IMG/VR virus record: IMGVR_UViG_3300045049_000035
Span: 1-24,634 of that record
Length of the DNA: 24,634 nt
From: a virus
Strand: one strand, 5' to 3'
The notes under the pieces were generated by a model. The model was not told where the DNA came from. It searched no databases and saw only the letters and a list, made by a program, of their open reading frames with translations. Numbering within the stretch: the first letter of the stretch is position 1; every line of letters begins with the position of its first letter. Below, piece after piece: positions 1 to 6,001 of the stretch. The translations under genes and the position numbers were made by a program.

Positions 1-1
1 A

Positions 2-166
2 TACACGCCGATGTCGATTGTGATCCGCAAGCAGCGGCACGGCACTGGTTACCTGGGCGCTGTCACGGGTTGGTATCACCGCCCCATGAAGCAATTTCAT
101 GTCGAGCAGTTCCCGCCAGCGCCGACGCGCTACCTACCGGAGGATGCCTATCGTGCGTTTCGATAG
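2..166 (+). CDS. Small hypothetical protein, probably 5' truncated by the window edge
   Basis: The second reading frame is open from the first base to a TAG at 164-166. It encodes a basic, Tyr/His-rich stretch with a plausible folded-protein composition, ending in EDAYRAFR. The frame is still open at the window edge, so the true start may lie outside. An internal ATG at position 11 would give a 51-residue protein. It overlaps the start of the next gene slightly, as do most of its neighbours. I recognise no family. The competing frame in this interval is Cys/Pro-rich and looks like a shadow. Coding status is inferred from composition and context only. Confidence 0.5.
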   Translation, partial: YTPMSIVIRKQRHGTGYLGAVTGWYHRPMKQFHVEQFPPAPTRYLPEDAYRAFR

Positions 167-365
167 GGTTGGTCAATGGCACGAAATTTCCGAATGCGGT
201 GCGTACACCGTGGCCGCGTCTCGTGTCGGTGACCGGTTCAAGTTCCAGGCGTGGAAGCTCGCGGCTGAAAAAGGGAAATCGGCCACGTTGTTGGCCACTC
301 GCGATGATGCAGAGGCCGCACGGCAGGCTTGCCGCGATCACAAGGATGGGAGGTTGGCTGCATGA
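144..365 (+). CDS. Small hypothetical phage protein
   Basis: A 73-residue protein starting MPIVRFDRVGQWHE and ending KDGRLAA. The N-terminal half is strand-like with aromatic residues, and the C-terminal half is helical (TRDDAEAARQACRDH). This is the look of the small two-layer proteins common in phage accessory regions. GGAGG at 139-143 abuts the ATG at 144 with no spacer. It is 9 bases from an in-frame GTG at 153, so GTG 153 may be the real start. The stop overlaps the next start as ATGA at 362-365, indicating translational coupling. Function unknown. Confidence 0.6.
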   Translation: MPIVRFDRVGQWHEISECGAYTVAASRVGDRFKFQAWKLAAEKGKSATLLATRDDAEAARQACRDHKDGRLAA

Positions 366-544
366 GTTGGAATCACTGCCCCCGCGTGCGCTTCACCCCG
401 CAACTCTGGGAGAAGTGGCAGCAGCGTCAAGTCGTGGACGAGAAAACCCTTCGCCTGCGTGAAGGGATCGCTCAGTTCCGCCGGGCGCTGAATGCGACGG
501 ATGCGAATCGGTTGGACGTGCTGCCCCCGGTGAGGAAGCCATGA
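362..544 (+). CDS. Small hypothetical protein
   Basis: A 60-residue protein starting MSWNHCPRVRFTPQLW. It is rich in Trp, Arg and Gln and largely helical in its second half. The start is chosen because the ATG at 362 overlaps the preceding TGA (ATGA). The same arrangement links its own stop to the next gene at 541. The coupled overlaps on both sides are the best argument that it is translated. No membrane segment, signal peptide or known motif is visible. It sits just before a small nuclease, but nothing in the sequence shows a direct functional link. Confidence 0.6.
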   Translation: MSWNHCPRVRFTPQLWEKWQQRQVVDEKTLRLREGIAQFRRALNATDANRLDVLPPVRKP

Positions 545-804
545 GGCGCGCGGCCAAACGAGACCTGGCCGAGCAGCCGATCGTCCAGGCGCTGAAGCAG
601 ATTGGCGCGCAGGTTTGGCTGCTCGACTATCCCGTAGACCTGCTCGTGTACTTCCGCGAGCGCTGGTTTTTGCTCGAGGTGAAGACCGGAAAAGGCAAGG
701 TGCGCAAAGAGCAGACGGCTCAGCGCAATTTCATCGAATCAACGAACGCGCCGATCGTGCGCACGCCTATCGAGGCGTTGCGAGCGATTGGAGCAACCCC
801 GTAG
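541..804 (+). CDS. Minimal PD-(D/E)XK nuclease (VRR-NUC / Hjc-like fold)
   Basis: An 87-residue protein with the core of the PD-(D/E)XK nuclease fold. An N-terminal helix carries Glu11. It is followed by a strand with Asp33 (YPVDLLVYF), then a strand with the E-x-K signature Glu46-Val-Lys48 (FLLEVKTGKGK), then a helix (EQTAQRNFIE). These acidic residues and the lysine normally coordinate magnesium and cleave phosphodiester bonds. Family knowledge places small phage enzymes of this kind in branched-DNA resolution or DNA-end processing. Substrate specificity cannot be read from the sequence. The ATGA overlap fixes the start. Its position upstream of terminase would suit processing of replicative DNA before packaging, but that is inference. 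Confidence 0.75.
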   Translation: MRRAAKRDLAEQPIVQALKQIGAQVWLLDYPVDLLVYFRERWFLLEVKTGKGKVRKEQTAQRNFIESTNAPIVRTPIEALRAIGATP

Positions 805-812
805 GAGATCCC

Positions 813-1205
813 GTGAGCACACCGAACCCCATGACTTTCCCGCCGCTGAAGAACGGCTTCACTTGGCAGGACTCTGCCGTCGATGAGCAGGGCAACGCTC
901 TGCCGCCCGGTGAGGCTCTGCAGAGCACGACGCTGGGAATCCGCGCCGATGGCGATGCCACTCACAGCTCGGGCAACTACAAGTGGCTGGTGGTCGTCCC
1001 CGGGCCCGCAAGCTCCGAGACGCTGGCGGCTCTCACCGCCGCCTTGGGTGCCGCTCTGCCGCCCGGCAACTACTGGGTCAACGCCACACAGACGGATGCG
1101 CTGAGCGGTGCATCCTCGACCAGCGCCTGGGGTACGGAGGTGCCCTTCAGCATCCCTTTCCCGGTGGTTCGGCCGGCGGCTCCAACTCAGCTCTCTGTAA
1201 GCTGA
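813..1205 (+). CDS. Hypothetical beta-rich protein, Ig-like in character
   Basis: A 130-residue protein starting with GTG at 813 behind GGAG (804-807); an internal ATG at 831 is the alternative. The sequence alternates hydrophobic and polar residues, with repeated Gly/Pro/Thr/Ser turns and strand-like segments such as YKWLVVVPG and NYWVNATQTD. This is typical of a beta-sandwich or Ig-like domain. The C-terminus is Pro-rich. There is no signal peptide. Such domains in phages usually decorate virions, but this gene lies upstream of terminase, away from the structural genes, so its role is open. The same interval read in other frames gives Arg/Cys-rich shadow proteins. Confidence 0.65.
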   Translation: MSTPNPMTFPPLKNGFTWQDSAVDEQGNALPPGEALQSTTLGIRADGDATHSSGNYKWLVVVPGPASSETLAALTAALGAALPPGNYWVNATQTDALSGASSTSAWGTEVPFSIPFPVVRPAAPTQLSVS

Positions 1206-1221
1206 TTTGCTGGCTGCCAGC

Positions 1222-1401
1222 ATGGATCAGGCGTCATTGCAGCCTCTGCGCGCGGTGCCAGTGCCCCTGAGAGGGGGCAGCAACCACCTGCGCCGCTGGC
1301 TGGCTCGAGAGCGCAAGAAGGCCATGAAGCCTCGTTACATCGCAACCATGGTCGTGGAGACGAGCTTTGGACGGTACGCGGTCGGAGGCACGAGGGTATG
1401 A
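1222..1401 (+). CDS. Small basic hypothetical protein
   Basis: A possible 59-residue protein starting MDQASLQPLRAV, with a strongly basic middle (LRRWLARERKKAMKPR) and a strand-like tail. Third codon positions are mostly G or C, as in neighbouring genes. There is no clear ribosome-binding site before the ATG at 1222; an in-frame TTG at 1207 is an alternative. It ends just before the convergent minus-strand lipoprotein gene. Positively charged small proteins of this kind can bind nucleic acid, but I see no recognisable motif. Moderate to low certainty that it is expressed. Confidence 0.45.
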   Translation: MDQASLQPLRAVPVPLRGGSNHLRRWLARERKKAMKPRYIATMVVETSFGRYAVGGTRV

Positions 1402-1403
1402 GG

Positions 1404-1607
1404 TCAGTAGCAAGCGCTGGGGTGGGTATTGCAGATCGCTGGGCGGGCAATGTGCACAGGGTCGCGGTTGTCACGGCGGTACGCATTGATTGCCGCAACG
1501 GCGATGGCCGCCCCAGCCGCTCCAACGACGGCGCATCCAACCGGATGCTCTCGGCAGGTAGCGCAGCCGGCGAGAGAGAGGGAGATCAGCAGCACGATGG
1601 TCTTCAT
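1404..1607 (-). CDS. Small phage-encoded lipoprotein on the opposite strand
   Basis: A 67-residue protein with a textbook lipoprotein signal: MKT, a hydrophobic stretch (IVLLISLSL), and lipobox Leu12-Ala-Gly-Cys15. The mature part has further cysteines (18, 25, 59 and 66) and a Gly/Ala-rich hydrophobic segment (AVVGAAGAAIAVAAI). That segment could lie along or in a membrane and is followed by a basic, polar tail. The start is chosen because only this Met gives a proper signal peptide; AGGGA lies a short distance upstream. It is the only well-supported minus-strand gene inside the late region. Comparable short lipoproteins occur in other phages without known function. Surface modification of the host or lysis assistance are possible but unproven. 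Confidence 0.8.
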   Translation of the reverse strand: MKTIVLLISLSLAGCATCREHPVGCAVVGAAGAAIAVAAINAYRRDNRDPVHIARPAICNTHPSACY

Positions 1608-1681
1608 GTTGGTCCCTGTGCCCATTCCAGGCTGGACTGTATCCTGACGCATCGCCACAAAGCCAGTTGGAGTCCGAAGTA

Positions 1682-2002
1682 ATGAGAGAAGTATCACTGG
1701 AATCAATCGTCCAGCAGCACGGGTGCGAGATTCTGAGCCTATGGAATAGCCTGAGCACACTGCGGCAAATCAACTCAGACAATATTACTAAGATTGCCAA
1801 CCTCGCGCGTTTGTATCAGGGACTGAGTGGCCAGTCTCCCAGTGGCCGTGACATTAACGGTGAATTGGAGGCGCTGCGGAAAAGGCTGCGGACCTGCGAA
1901 GACGCACTGGCATGGGCATTTACTGCTCCTCCGCCGCTCCCGCGCCGTAGATCTCGCAAAAAGAAGCCGAGCAAACGGAGCAAACGGTCAGGTCTGAAGT
2001 AG
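1682..2002 (+). CDS. Hypothetical protein with helical body and very basic C-terminal tail
   Basis: A 106-residue protein. Residues 1-80 are predominantly helical with heptad-like spacing (ITKIANLARLYQGL, ELEALRKRLR). A Pro-rich hinge (APPPLP) follows, then a tail of about 19 residues, roughly 88-106, dominated by Arg, Lys and Ser (RRRSRKKKPSKRSKRSG). ATG at 1682 is chosen over the upstream TTG because GGAG at 1669-1672 sits 9 bases before it. The gene lies 10 bases before the terminase small subunit. A non-specific DNA-binding tail next to packaging genes suggests a nucleic-acid role, but no family is recognised. Confidence 0.65.
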   Translation: MREVSLESIVQQHGCEILSLWNSLSTLRQINSDNITKIANLARLYQGLSGQSPSGRDINGELEALRKRLRTCEDALAWAFTAPPPLPRRRSRKKKPSKRSKRSGLK

Positions 2003-2012
2003 ACGTAAGTAG

Positions 2013-2351
2013 ATGGCTCAAGGCAAGAAAACAGGCGGACGGGGCAAAGGAACGCCCAACAAGGCCACAGCTGACGCACGAGCGGCGATCGCGCTGTTCG
2101 TGGATGGGAATGCGCACCGGCTCCAGGGCTGGCTGGACAGCATTGCAGACGGTTTGAGAGACGAACCGGACAAGGAAGGGAATCCAGGGAAGTGGATTGT
2201 CGAACCCAACCCTCAGAAGGCGTTCGAGCTATTCCAGTCCGTGATCGAGTATCACGTCCCGAAGCTCGCGCGCATGGAAGGCGACGTGAACGTGAAGGCC
2301 AAGGGAGACATTAACGTCAACGTGAGGTTCCACGACCCGAATGGACGTTGA
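2013..2351 (+). CDS. terS: Terminase small subunit-like protein
   Basis: A 112-residue protein that begins with a basic Gly-rich segment (GKKTGGRGKGTPNKATAD). This GGRxKGTPNK pattern is widespread in phage small-terminase-like proteins. A helical region (residues 20-50 and 66-85) follows, and a strand-like tail rich in Asn, Val and Asp (DVNVKAKGDINVNVRF) ends the protein. Small subunits recognise the packaging site and regulate the large-subunit ATPase; the basic N-terminus would contact DNA. The gene directly precedes and overlaps the large subunit by 11 bases, the classical order. No strong ribosome-binding site is visible at the start. Identification rests on the N-terminal motif and position. 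Confidence 0.75.
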   Translation: MAQGKKTGGRGKGTPNKATADARAAIALFVDGNAHRLQGWLDSIADGLRDEPDKEGNPGKWIVEPNPQKAFELFQSVIEYHVPKLARMEGDVNVKAKGDINVNVRFHDPNGR

Positions 2352-3627
2352 CGCCGACTTCCCGGCCAAGCTGCGTCCGCTGTTCGAGCGTGCGCCGTAC
2401 AAGGCGCTTCGCGGTGGTCGCGGCGGCGGCAAGAGTTGGGGAGTCGCTCGAGCGCTACTCATCATCGGTCTGCAGCGTCCTATCCGCGTTCTGTGCACTC
2501 GAGAAACGCAGAAATCGATTCGAGATTCAGTCCACAAGCTGCTGGTTGACCAGATTGCCCGCATGGGGCTCGCGGCTCATTACTCGGTGCAGCAGGTGCA
2601 GATCACCGGCAACCGTGAGTGGATCATTGACGGCATTCCCTACCGGACCGAGTTCGTATTCGCGGGCTTGTCTGACCTGACGGCCGATAGCATCAAGTCA
2701 TTCGAGGGAGCAGATATCGTCTGGGTGGAGGAGGGCCAGGTTGTCACCGATCGTTCCTGGACCATTCTGATCCCGACCATCCGCAAGGAGGGGTCCGAGA
2801 TCTGGATCACCTTCAACCCCGAGCTCGATACCGATCCGACCTGGGAGCGGTTCATCGAGCACCCACCGAAAGGCACGATCAACATCGAGCTCAATTGGCG
2901 TGACAATCCCTGGTTCACGCAGTCGATGAACGAGAAGCGGTTGCACGATAAGGCCGTACTGGCGCCGTACGAATACGACTGGATCTGGGAAGGGAAGTGC
3001 AAGCCGGCGGTCACCGGCGCGATCTACGCGGACCAGATGGCGCAGCTCTTCGCGGAAGGCCGGGTGGGCGACTATCCGGTGAACGCCTTCTCGCCGGTCT
3101 ACGCGGTCTTCGACCTCGGCTGGAACGACGCGACCGCTATCGTGGTGTGCCAGCGTGAGGTATCCGCTCTTCGGGTGATCGACTACGTTGAGGACCATCA
3201 CAAGACGCTCGACCATTACTCGGGGCTCCTGCGCGCGAAGGATTACGTGGTCACGGAGCTCTATCTTCCGCACGACGGAGCTCACAGCCATCTCACGGGT
3301 CCGAGCGCTCAGCGAACGCTCGAGGATCTCAAGTGGCGGGTGAACATCCTGCCCAACCAGGATGTGGAGGACGGCATTCGCACGCTGCGGATGTCGTTCA
3401 AGTCGCTCTACATCGATAAGCGCTGCACCCGGCTGATCGAATGCCTGAAGCGCTATCGCCGGGTGATCCCGCCCTCCACGATGGAGCCGGCGAAGCCGAA
3501 GCACGACGAGTACTCGCACGGCGCGGATGCCATGCGCTACGCCGCGCTGGCGGCTCCTCAATTCACTTCCGGCGGGTTTGAAGGAGGAATGAAGCTCCCG
3601 AAGCTCGACTATCGCTGGAAGCCGTAG
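2341..3627 (+). CDS. terL: Terminase large subunit (DNA-packaging ATPase and nuclease)
   Basis: A 428-residue protein with both motor and nuclease domains. Walker A is at about residues 25-32 (GGRGGGKS). Walker B with catalytic acids is at about 125-131 (DIVWVEE), and a coupling-type segment WITFNPE lies at 155-161. The C-terminal RNase H-like nuclease starts at about residue 254 with Asp258 in VFDLGWND and ends with the conserved HGADAMRY, whose Asp is residue 396. Length and layout fit the Terminase_3/PBSX-like group. The protein docks on the portal, pumps DNA into the prohead using ATP and cuts concatemers. The start overlaps terS by 11 bases. All key motifs are intact. Confidence 0.95.
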   Translation: MDVDADFPAKLRPLFERAPYKALRGGRGGGKSWGVARALLIIGLQRPIRVLCTRETQKSIRDSVHKLLVDQIARMGLAAHYSVQQVQITGNREWIIDGIPYRTEFVFAGLSDLTADSIKSFEGADIVWVEEGQVVTDRSWTILIPTIRKEGSEIWITFNPELDTDPTWERFIEHPPKGTINIELNWRDNPWFTQSMNEKRLHDKAVLAPYEYDWIWEGKCKPAVTGAIYADQMAQLFAEGRVGDYPVNAFSPVYAVFDLGWNDATAIVVCQREVSALRVIDYVEDHHKTLDHYSGLLRAKDYVVTELYLPHDGAHSHLTGPSAQRTLEDLKWRVNILPNQDVEDGIRTLRMSFKSLYIDKRCTRLIECLKRYRRVIPPSTMEPAKPKHDEYSHGADAMRYAALAAPQFTSGGFEGGMKLPKLDYRWKP

Positions 3628-3640
3628 GTTGCAACATCCC

Positions 3641-3865
3641 ATGCCGCGGAAAGACGACCATGTCCGACCAGAAAGCGATCGCCGCGAGATGACCCGGCTG
3701 ATGCAGATTCACGTCGACACGCATCCTGAGCGGATTGCACGCCGATATGGCGTGACCGCGCAGTACGTCCGTCAGTTATGGCGGGAGCGGCTTCAGCAGG
3801 ATATGGCCACCTACGAAGAGGCCTTCCGCGCGTTCGCTGCCCGTGTTCTCAAACGCATGCCCTGA
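3641..3865 (+). CDS. Small helix-turn-helix protein
   Basis: A 74-residue basic protein. Residues about 29-51 (PERIARRYGVTAQYVRQLWR) fit a helix-turn-helix: a first helix, a Gly-Val turn, then a recognition helix. A C-terminal amphipathic helix follows. ATG at 3641 is preferred; a TTG at 3629 is an in-frame alternative. Neither has a clear ribosome-binding site. It follows terL by 13 bases and precedes the basic low-complexity genes. It could be a small DNA-binding regulator or a packaging accessory factor. The helix-turn-helix reading is from pattern only, without a family match. Confidence 0.65.
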   Translation: MPRKDDHVRPESDRREMTRLMQIHVDTHPERIARRYGVTAQYVRQLWRERLQQDMATYEEAFRAFAARVLKRMP

Positions 3866-3878
3866 CACTGGAGTTCCC

Positions 3879-4175
3879 ATGGCATTTCGCAAGAGTCGCA
3901 TGACGTCCCCGGAAGAGAGCGGTGAGGGGGCGCGCGCTTCCCGTGGTGGCAAGCCAGCACGCGAGGAGGGTGGCTTTTCGGATGGTGAATTCGGTCGCGG
4001 CTCGACGCCGTATCGCAAGAGCCACAGCGCATCCCCGGGGACGCTGAAGCAGCACGACGCGACTGCCGGTCGCGGAGCTTCCGGCATCTTCGGGGGCGCG
4101 GATCAGCACAAATCCCACTCCGAGGATCTCGAGCATCCACAGTCACATGCCGAGTTCGAAGAGCTGGGCCGATGA
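3879..4175 (+). CDS. Low-complexity basic protein with a shared C-terminal module
   Basis: A 98-residue, Gly/Ser/Arg/His-rich, probably disordered protein (MAFRKSRMTSPEES...). ATG at 3879 is chosen because TGGAG at 3869-3873 precedes it; the upstream extension lacks support. From about residue 51 to the end it resembles the C-terminus of the next gene. Both contain SPG, then TAGRG (62-66 here), then DxHK, then SED (81-83) and a closing SH-x-x-FE-x-LG. This suggests duplication of a C-terminal module. The stop overlaps the next start as ATGA. Function unknown. Position between terminase and a structural gene suggests a virion or DNA-associated role. Confidence 0.7.
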   Translation: MAFRKSRMTSPEESGEGARASRGGKPAREEGGFSDGEFGRGSTPYRKSHSASPGTLKQHDATAGRGASGIFGGADQHKSHSEDLEHPQSHAEFEELGR

Positions 4176-4753
4176 AACTCAAGCGCGCGAATCAGCCGCA
4201 TCATGGCCAGGGTGAGCACGGCCGCGTCCGTACCCACCATGGCCTGATGGGCGGTCCCTCGAGCGCGCACATGCCCCAGCGCAAGAACAGCGGGTTCGAC
4301 GATCGCAAGGGCTACAAGGGCTCGGCTCAGGCTGAGTTCGGCTCGAAACACTCGGGCCGCGCGCCGCTCGTTGATCGTGAGGCGGGCCACTACCACCCGA
4401 TCGGCCACGGCTCCTCGCGCCAATTCGGTGAGGACAGCCGCGAGACTCGCCGTATGAACGGCGAGGTCACCGATCGCGAAGGAAGCGCCCGCCGCGATGG
4501 TTACCATACTGGCAAGCCATCCCGAGGGGACACCAATGTTCGCCGCGGCGAGGTGGGAAACGGTAAGGGTTCGGCTGCGCCAGGCCTCGGGAAAGGGCCA
4601 GGCGTACGTGGCTCGCCAGGTTCGCATCTGGGTACGGCTGGACGGGGCGGCGCAGGCCGACTCGGCATGCACGACGGTCACAAGGGCCCGCAGCCGAAGA
4701 AGCTGTCCGAGGATATTAGCCACGAATCCTTCGAGCGCCTCGGGGCCGACTAA
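4172..4753 (+). CDS. Gly/His/Arg-rich low-complexity protein, partial paralogue of the preceding gene
   Basis: A 193-residue protein with many Gly, His, Arg, Ser and Asp residues and almost no hydrophobic core, so it is probably disordered or folds on a partner. Short basic/Gly segments recur (HHGQGEHGR, GNGKGSAAPG, GTAGRGGAGR). Residues 147-193 resemble the end of the preceding protein: GSPG, TAGRG (155-159), SED (179-181) and SHESFERLG (183-191). The start is an ATGA overlap, and the stop overlaps the next start (TAATG). The high positive charge fits contact with packaged DNA, but function is unknown. The high-GC repeats could also create alternative frames, yet only this frame keeps the coupled starts. 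Confidence 0.7.
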   Translation: MKLKRANQPHHGQGEHGRVRTHHGLMGGPSSAHMPQRKNSGFDDRKGYKGSAQAEFGSKHSGRAPLVDREAGHYHPIGHGSSRQFGEDSRETRRMNGEVTDREGSARRDGYHTGKPSRGDTNVRRGEVGNGKGSAAPGLGKGPGVRGSPGSHLGTAGRGGAGRLGMHDGHKGPQPKKLSEDISHESFERLGAD

Positions 4754-4932
4754 TGCCGAGCAAGAGCGGCAAACAGCATCGCCTGATGGAGATGGTCGCT
4801 CACGATTCGGCGGCAGCTAAACGAGTCGGTATCCCTCAATCAGTCGGTCGCGACTTCGTCGAGGCTGATAAGTCCGAAGGCAAGCATTTCCGCGGTCCCA
4901 AGAAGGGCCGTACACGTCATCGATTCGCGTGA
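4753..4932 (+). CDS. Small basic hypothetical protein
   Basis: A 59-residue protein starting MPSKSGKQHRLMEMVAHD and ending in a Lys/Arg/His tail (PKKGRTRHRFA). The centre contains AAKRVGIPQSVGRDFVEAD, which looks like a compact helix-turn segment. The start overlaps the preceding stop as TAATG. The reading frame is open and composition-balanced for its whole length, and GAGG follows immediately for the next gene. Short proteins of this style (MPSKSGKQHRLM-like beginning) sit near head genes in some podophages, to my knowledge without an assigned role. A virion-associated DNA-binding function is a guess. Confidence 0.65.
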   Translation: MPSKSGKQHRLMEMVAHDSAAAKRVGIPQSVGRDFVEADKSEGKHFRGPKKGRTRHRFA

Positions 4933-4941
4933 GGTAGAGCG

Positions 4942-5826
4942 ATGTATCTGCAAGGTGGATCTGCATTCACAGGCCGGGGCGGCACGAGCTATTCGGCCAC
5001 GGTCCCGACCGACTTCCCGCCGAGTGACATGGCGCTCGCCTTCGCGAATGGTTGGCAGCAGATGTCACTCGCAACCTTCCCGGGGCTGATCGATGTCCCG
5101 CAGAACGGCGTCGCGAACCCCCTTGGGGCTGTCCCGCAGACGAAGCTCGCGCAGACCGCAATTCCTTTCATCATCGCGCCCACCGGCACGATGGCGAACA
5201 ACGGTGCCGTGACGCTCGGCGTCGCCCTTCCGGCGACCTATTCGAACGGCTGTTACCTGTACCTGCCGGCCAACGCCATTTCGGCCAGCTCTGCTGCGGG
5301 CTGGTACTACACGGTCATGTCGTCCACGACGGTGGGCACGGTGTACAACCTGACATACACCGCCGGTCAGCCGTATGTTCCGAGCTCCACCACGGGATTG
5401 GGCTTCACCACCACGGGGCCCGGTGCCTTCACCGGCGTGTCAACAGCGGTCACGGGCCCCAACTGGACGCTGCCGGCCAACACCATGGGTCCGAACGGCG
5501 TGCTCGAGATGGCGGCTGTGTACGGCTGCTCCGGCACCACCAGTAGCAAGACGGTCGCCATCAAGCTCGGGTCCGCGACGATCTACTCCCAGGCGACTAC
5601 GACGGCTGCGAACGTTGCCGCCCTCGCGTTGCTCACCTGTCAGAACCAGGGTCTGACCAACGCGCAGGTTTCGAACCAGACCGGCTCGGTGGGATTCTCC
5701 GCAACCGGCCAGACATACTCAACGCAGGACACCACGACCAACCTGACTCTGGCGCTGGTGGGAACGAAGGTGGCTGCCGACTTCTTGATCTTCGACGCCT
5801 TCTCGGCGACGGTGACGCCCGGCTGA
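4942..5826 (+). CDS. Beta-rich virion structural protein (decoration or fibre-like)
   Basis: A 294-residue Thr/Ser/Gly/Ala-rich protein made of alternating strand-like segments. The N-terminus (MYLQGGSAFTGRGGTSYSA) is flexible. The C-terminal third (about 180-294) looks like a jelly-roll: VLEMAAVYGC, SKTVAIKLGSATIYSQ, and a closing TNLTLALVG followed by ADFLIFDAFSATVTPG. That ending is typical of phage surface or receptor-binding-type domains. GAGG at 4931-4934 precedes ATG 4942. It lies upstream of the portal rather than with the fibres, so a head fibre or decoration role is as likely as a tail role. No enzymatic motif is visible. Confidence 0.65.
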   Translation: MYLQGGSAFTGRGGTSYSATVPTDFPPSDMALAFANGWQQMSLATFPGLIDVPQNGVANPLGAVPQTKLAQTAIPFIIAPTGTMANNGAVTLGVALPATYSNGCYLYLPANAISASSAAGWYYTVMSSTTVGTVYNLTYTAGQPYVPSSTTGLGFTTTGPGAFTGVSTAVTGPNWTLPANTMGPNGVLEMAAVYGCSGTTSSKTVAIKLGSATIYSQATTTAANVAALALLTCQNQGLTNAQVSNQTGSVGFSATGQTYSTQDTTTNLTLALVGTKVAADFLIFDAFSATVTPG

Positions 5827-5836
5827 TGTTCCGCGT

Positions 5837-5871
5837 GGATCAAACATGAGTAGCATTTGGGCGGATCAAAC
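5837..5871 (+). repeat. Short direct repeat GGATCAAAC flanking a start codon
   Basis: GGATCAAAC occurs at 5837-5845 and again at 5863-5871, 26 bases apart. Both copies are followed within two bases by TGAG. The first copy lies immediately before the ATG at 5846, the second inside the new gene. In the second copy it encodes Asp-Gln-Thr; a seven-codon mini-frame starting at 5826 encodes the same residues from the first copy. This may be a small imperfect tandem duplication. Confidence 0.45.
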
Positions 5872-6001
5872 CCTGAGAGAACTGCTTGAGCGCGTGAAGC
5901 GTCTTGAGGATGAGGTCGCGCGACTGCGCGCTGAGAACGTCGAACTGAAAGGCGCGATCCTTGGCCCGGAGCCAAAAAAGCAAGTCAACGCTCGTCGATG
6001 A
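5846..6001 (+). CDS. Small coiled-coil protein
   Basis: A 51-residue protein whose residues 10-38 form an almost ideal coiled coil (LRELLERVKRLEDEVARLRA) with Leu or Val at heptad positions. A basic tail ends it. The ATG at 5846 has no Shine-Dalgarno sequence; instead a seven-codon frame beginning at 5826 terminates across it (ATGA), so translation may be coupled. It overlaps the following small gene. Possible roles include oligomerisation partner or head-assembly helper. No family is recognised, and the short length limits certainty. Confidence 0.6.
   Translation: MSSIWADQTLRELLERVKRLEDEVARLRAENVELKGAILGPEPKKQVNARR

Noticed and set aside
615-812. Upstream extension of the beta-rich protein gene at 813
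   Set aside because: It reads through the nuclease gene in another frame and gives an Arg-rich sequence. GTG 813 has a ribosome-binding site and begins protein-like sequence.
1608-1681. Promoter for the minus-strand lipoprotein
   Set aside because: A weak TTG-type -35 and ATA-containing -10 can be picked out on the minus strand, but too few bases match the sigma-70 consensus to annotate it.
1398-1682. 94-residue plus-strand frame starting with an ATGA overlap
   Set aside because: It is antisense to the well-supported lipoprotein gene and has a His/Arg/Ser-rich composition typical of a shadow frame. The ATGA at its start is probably coincidental.
2698-3642. 314-residue minus-strand open frame
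   Set aside because: It lies entirely opposite the terminase large subunit, whose motifs are intact. Its Val/Arg/Leu-rich composition reflects GC-rich third-position bias.
4942-5826. Diversity-generating retroelement target, considered because of repeats and fibre-like domains
   Set aside because: No reverse transcriptase, template repeat or adenine-biased variable repeat is visible here or near the other fibre genes.
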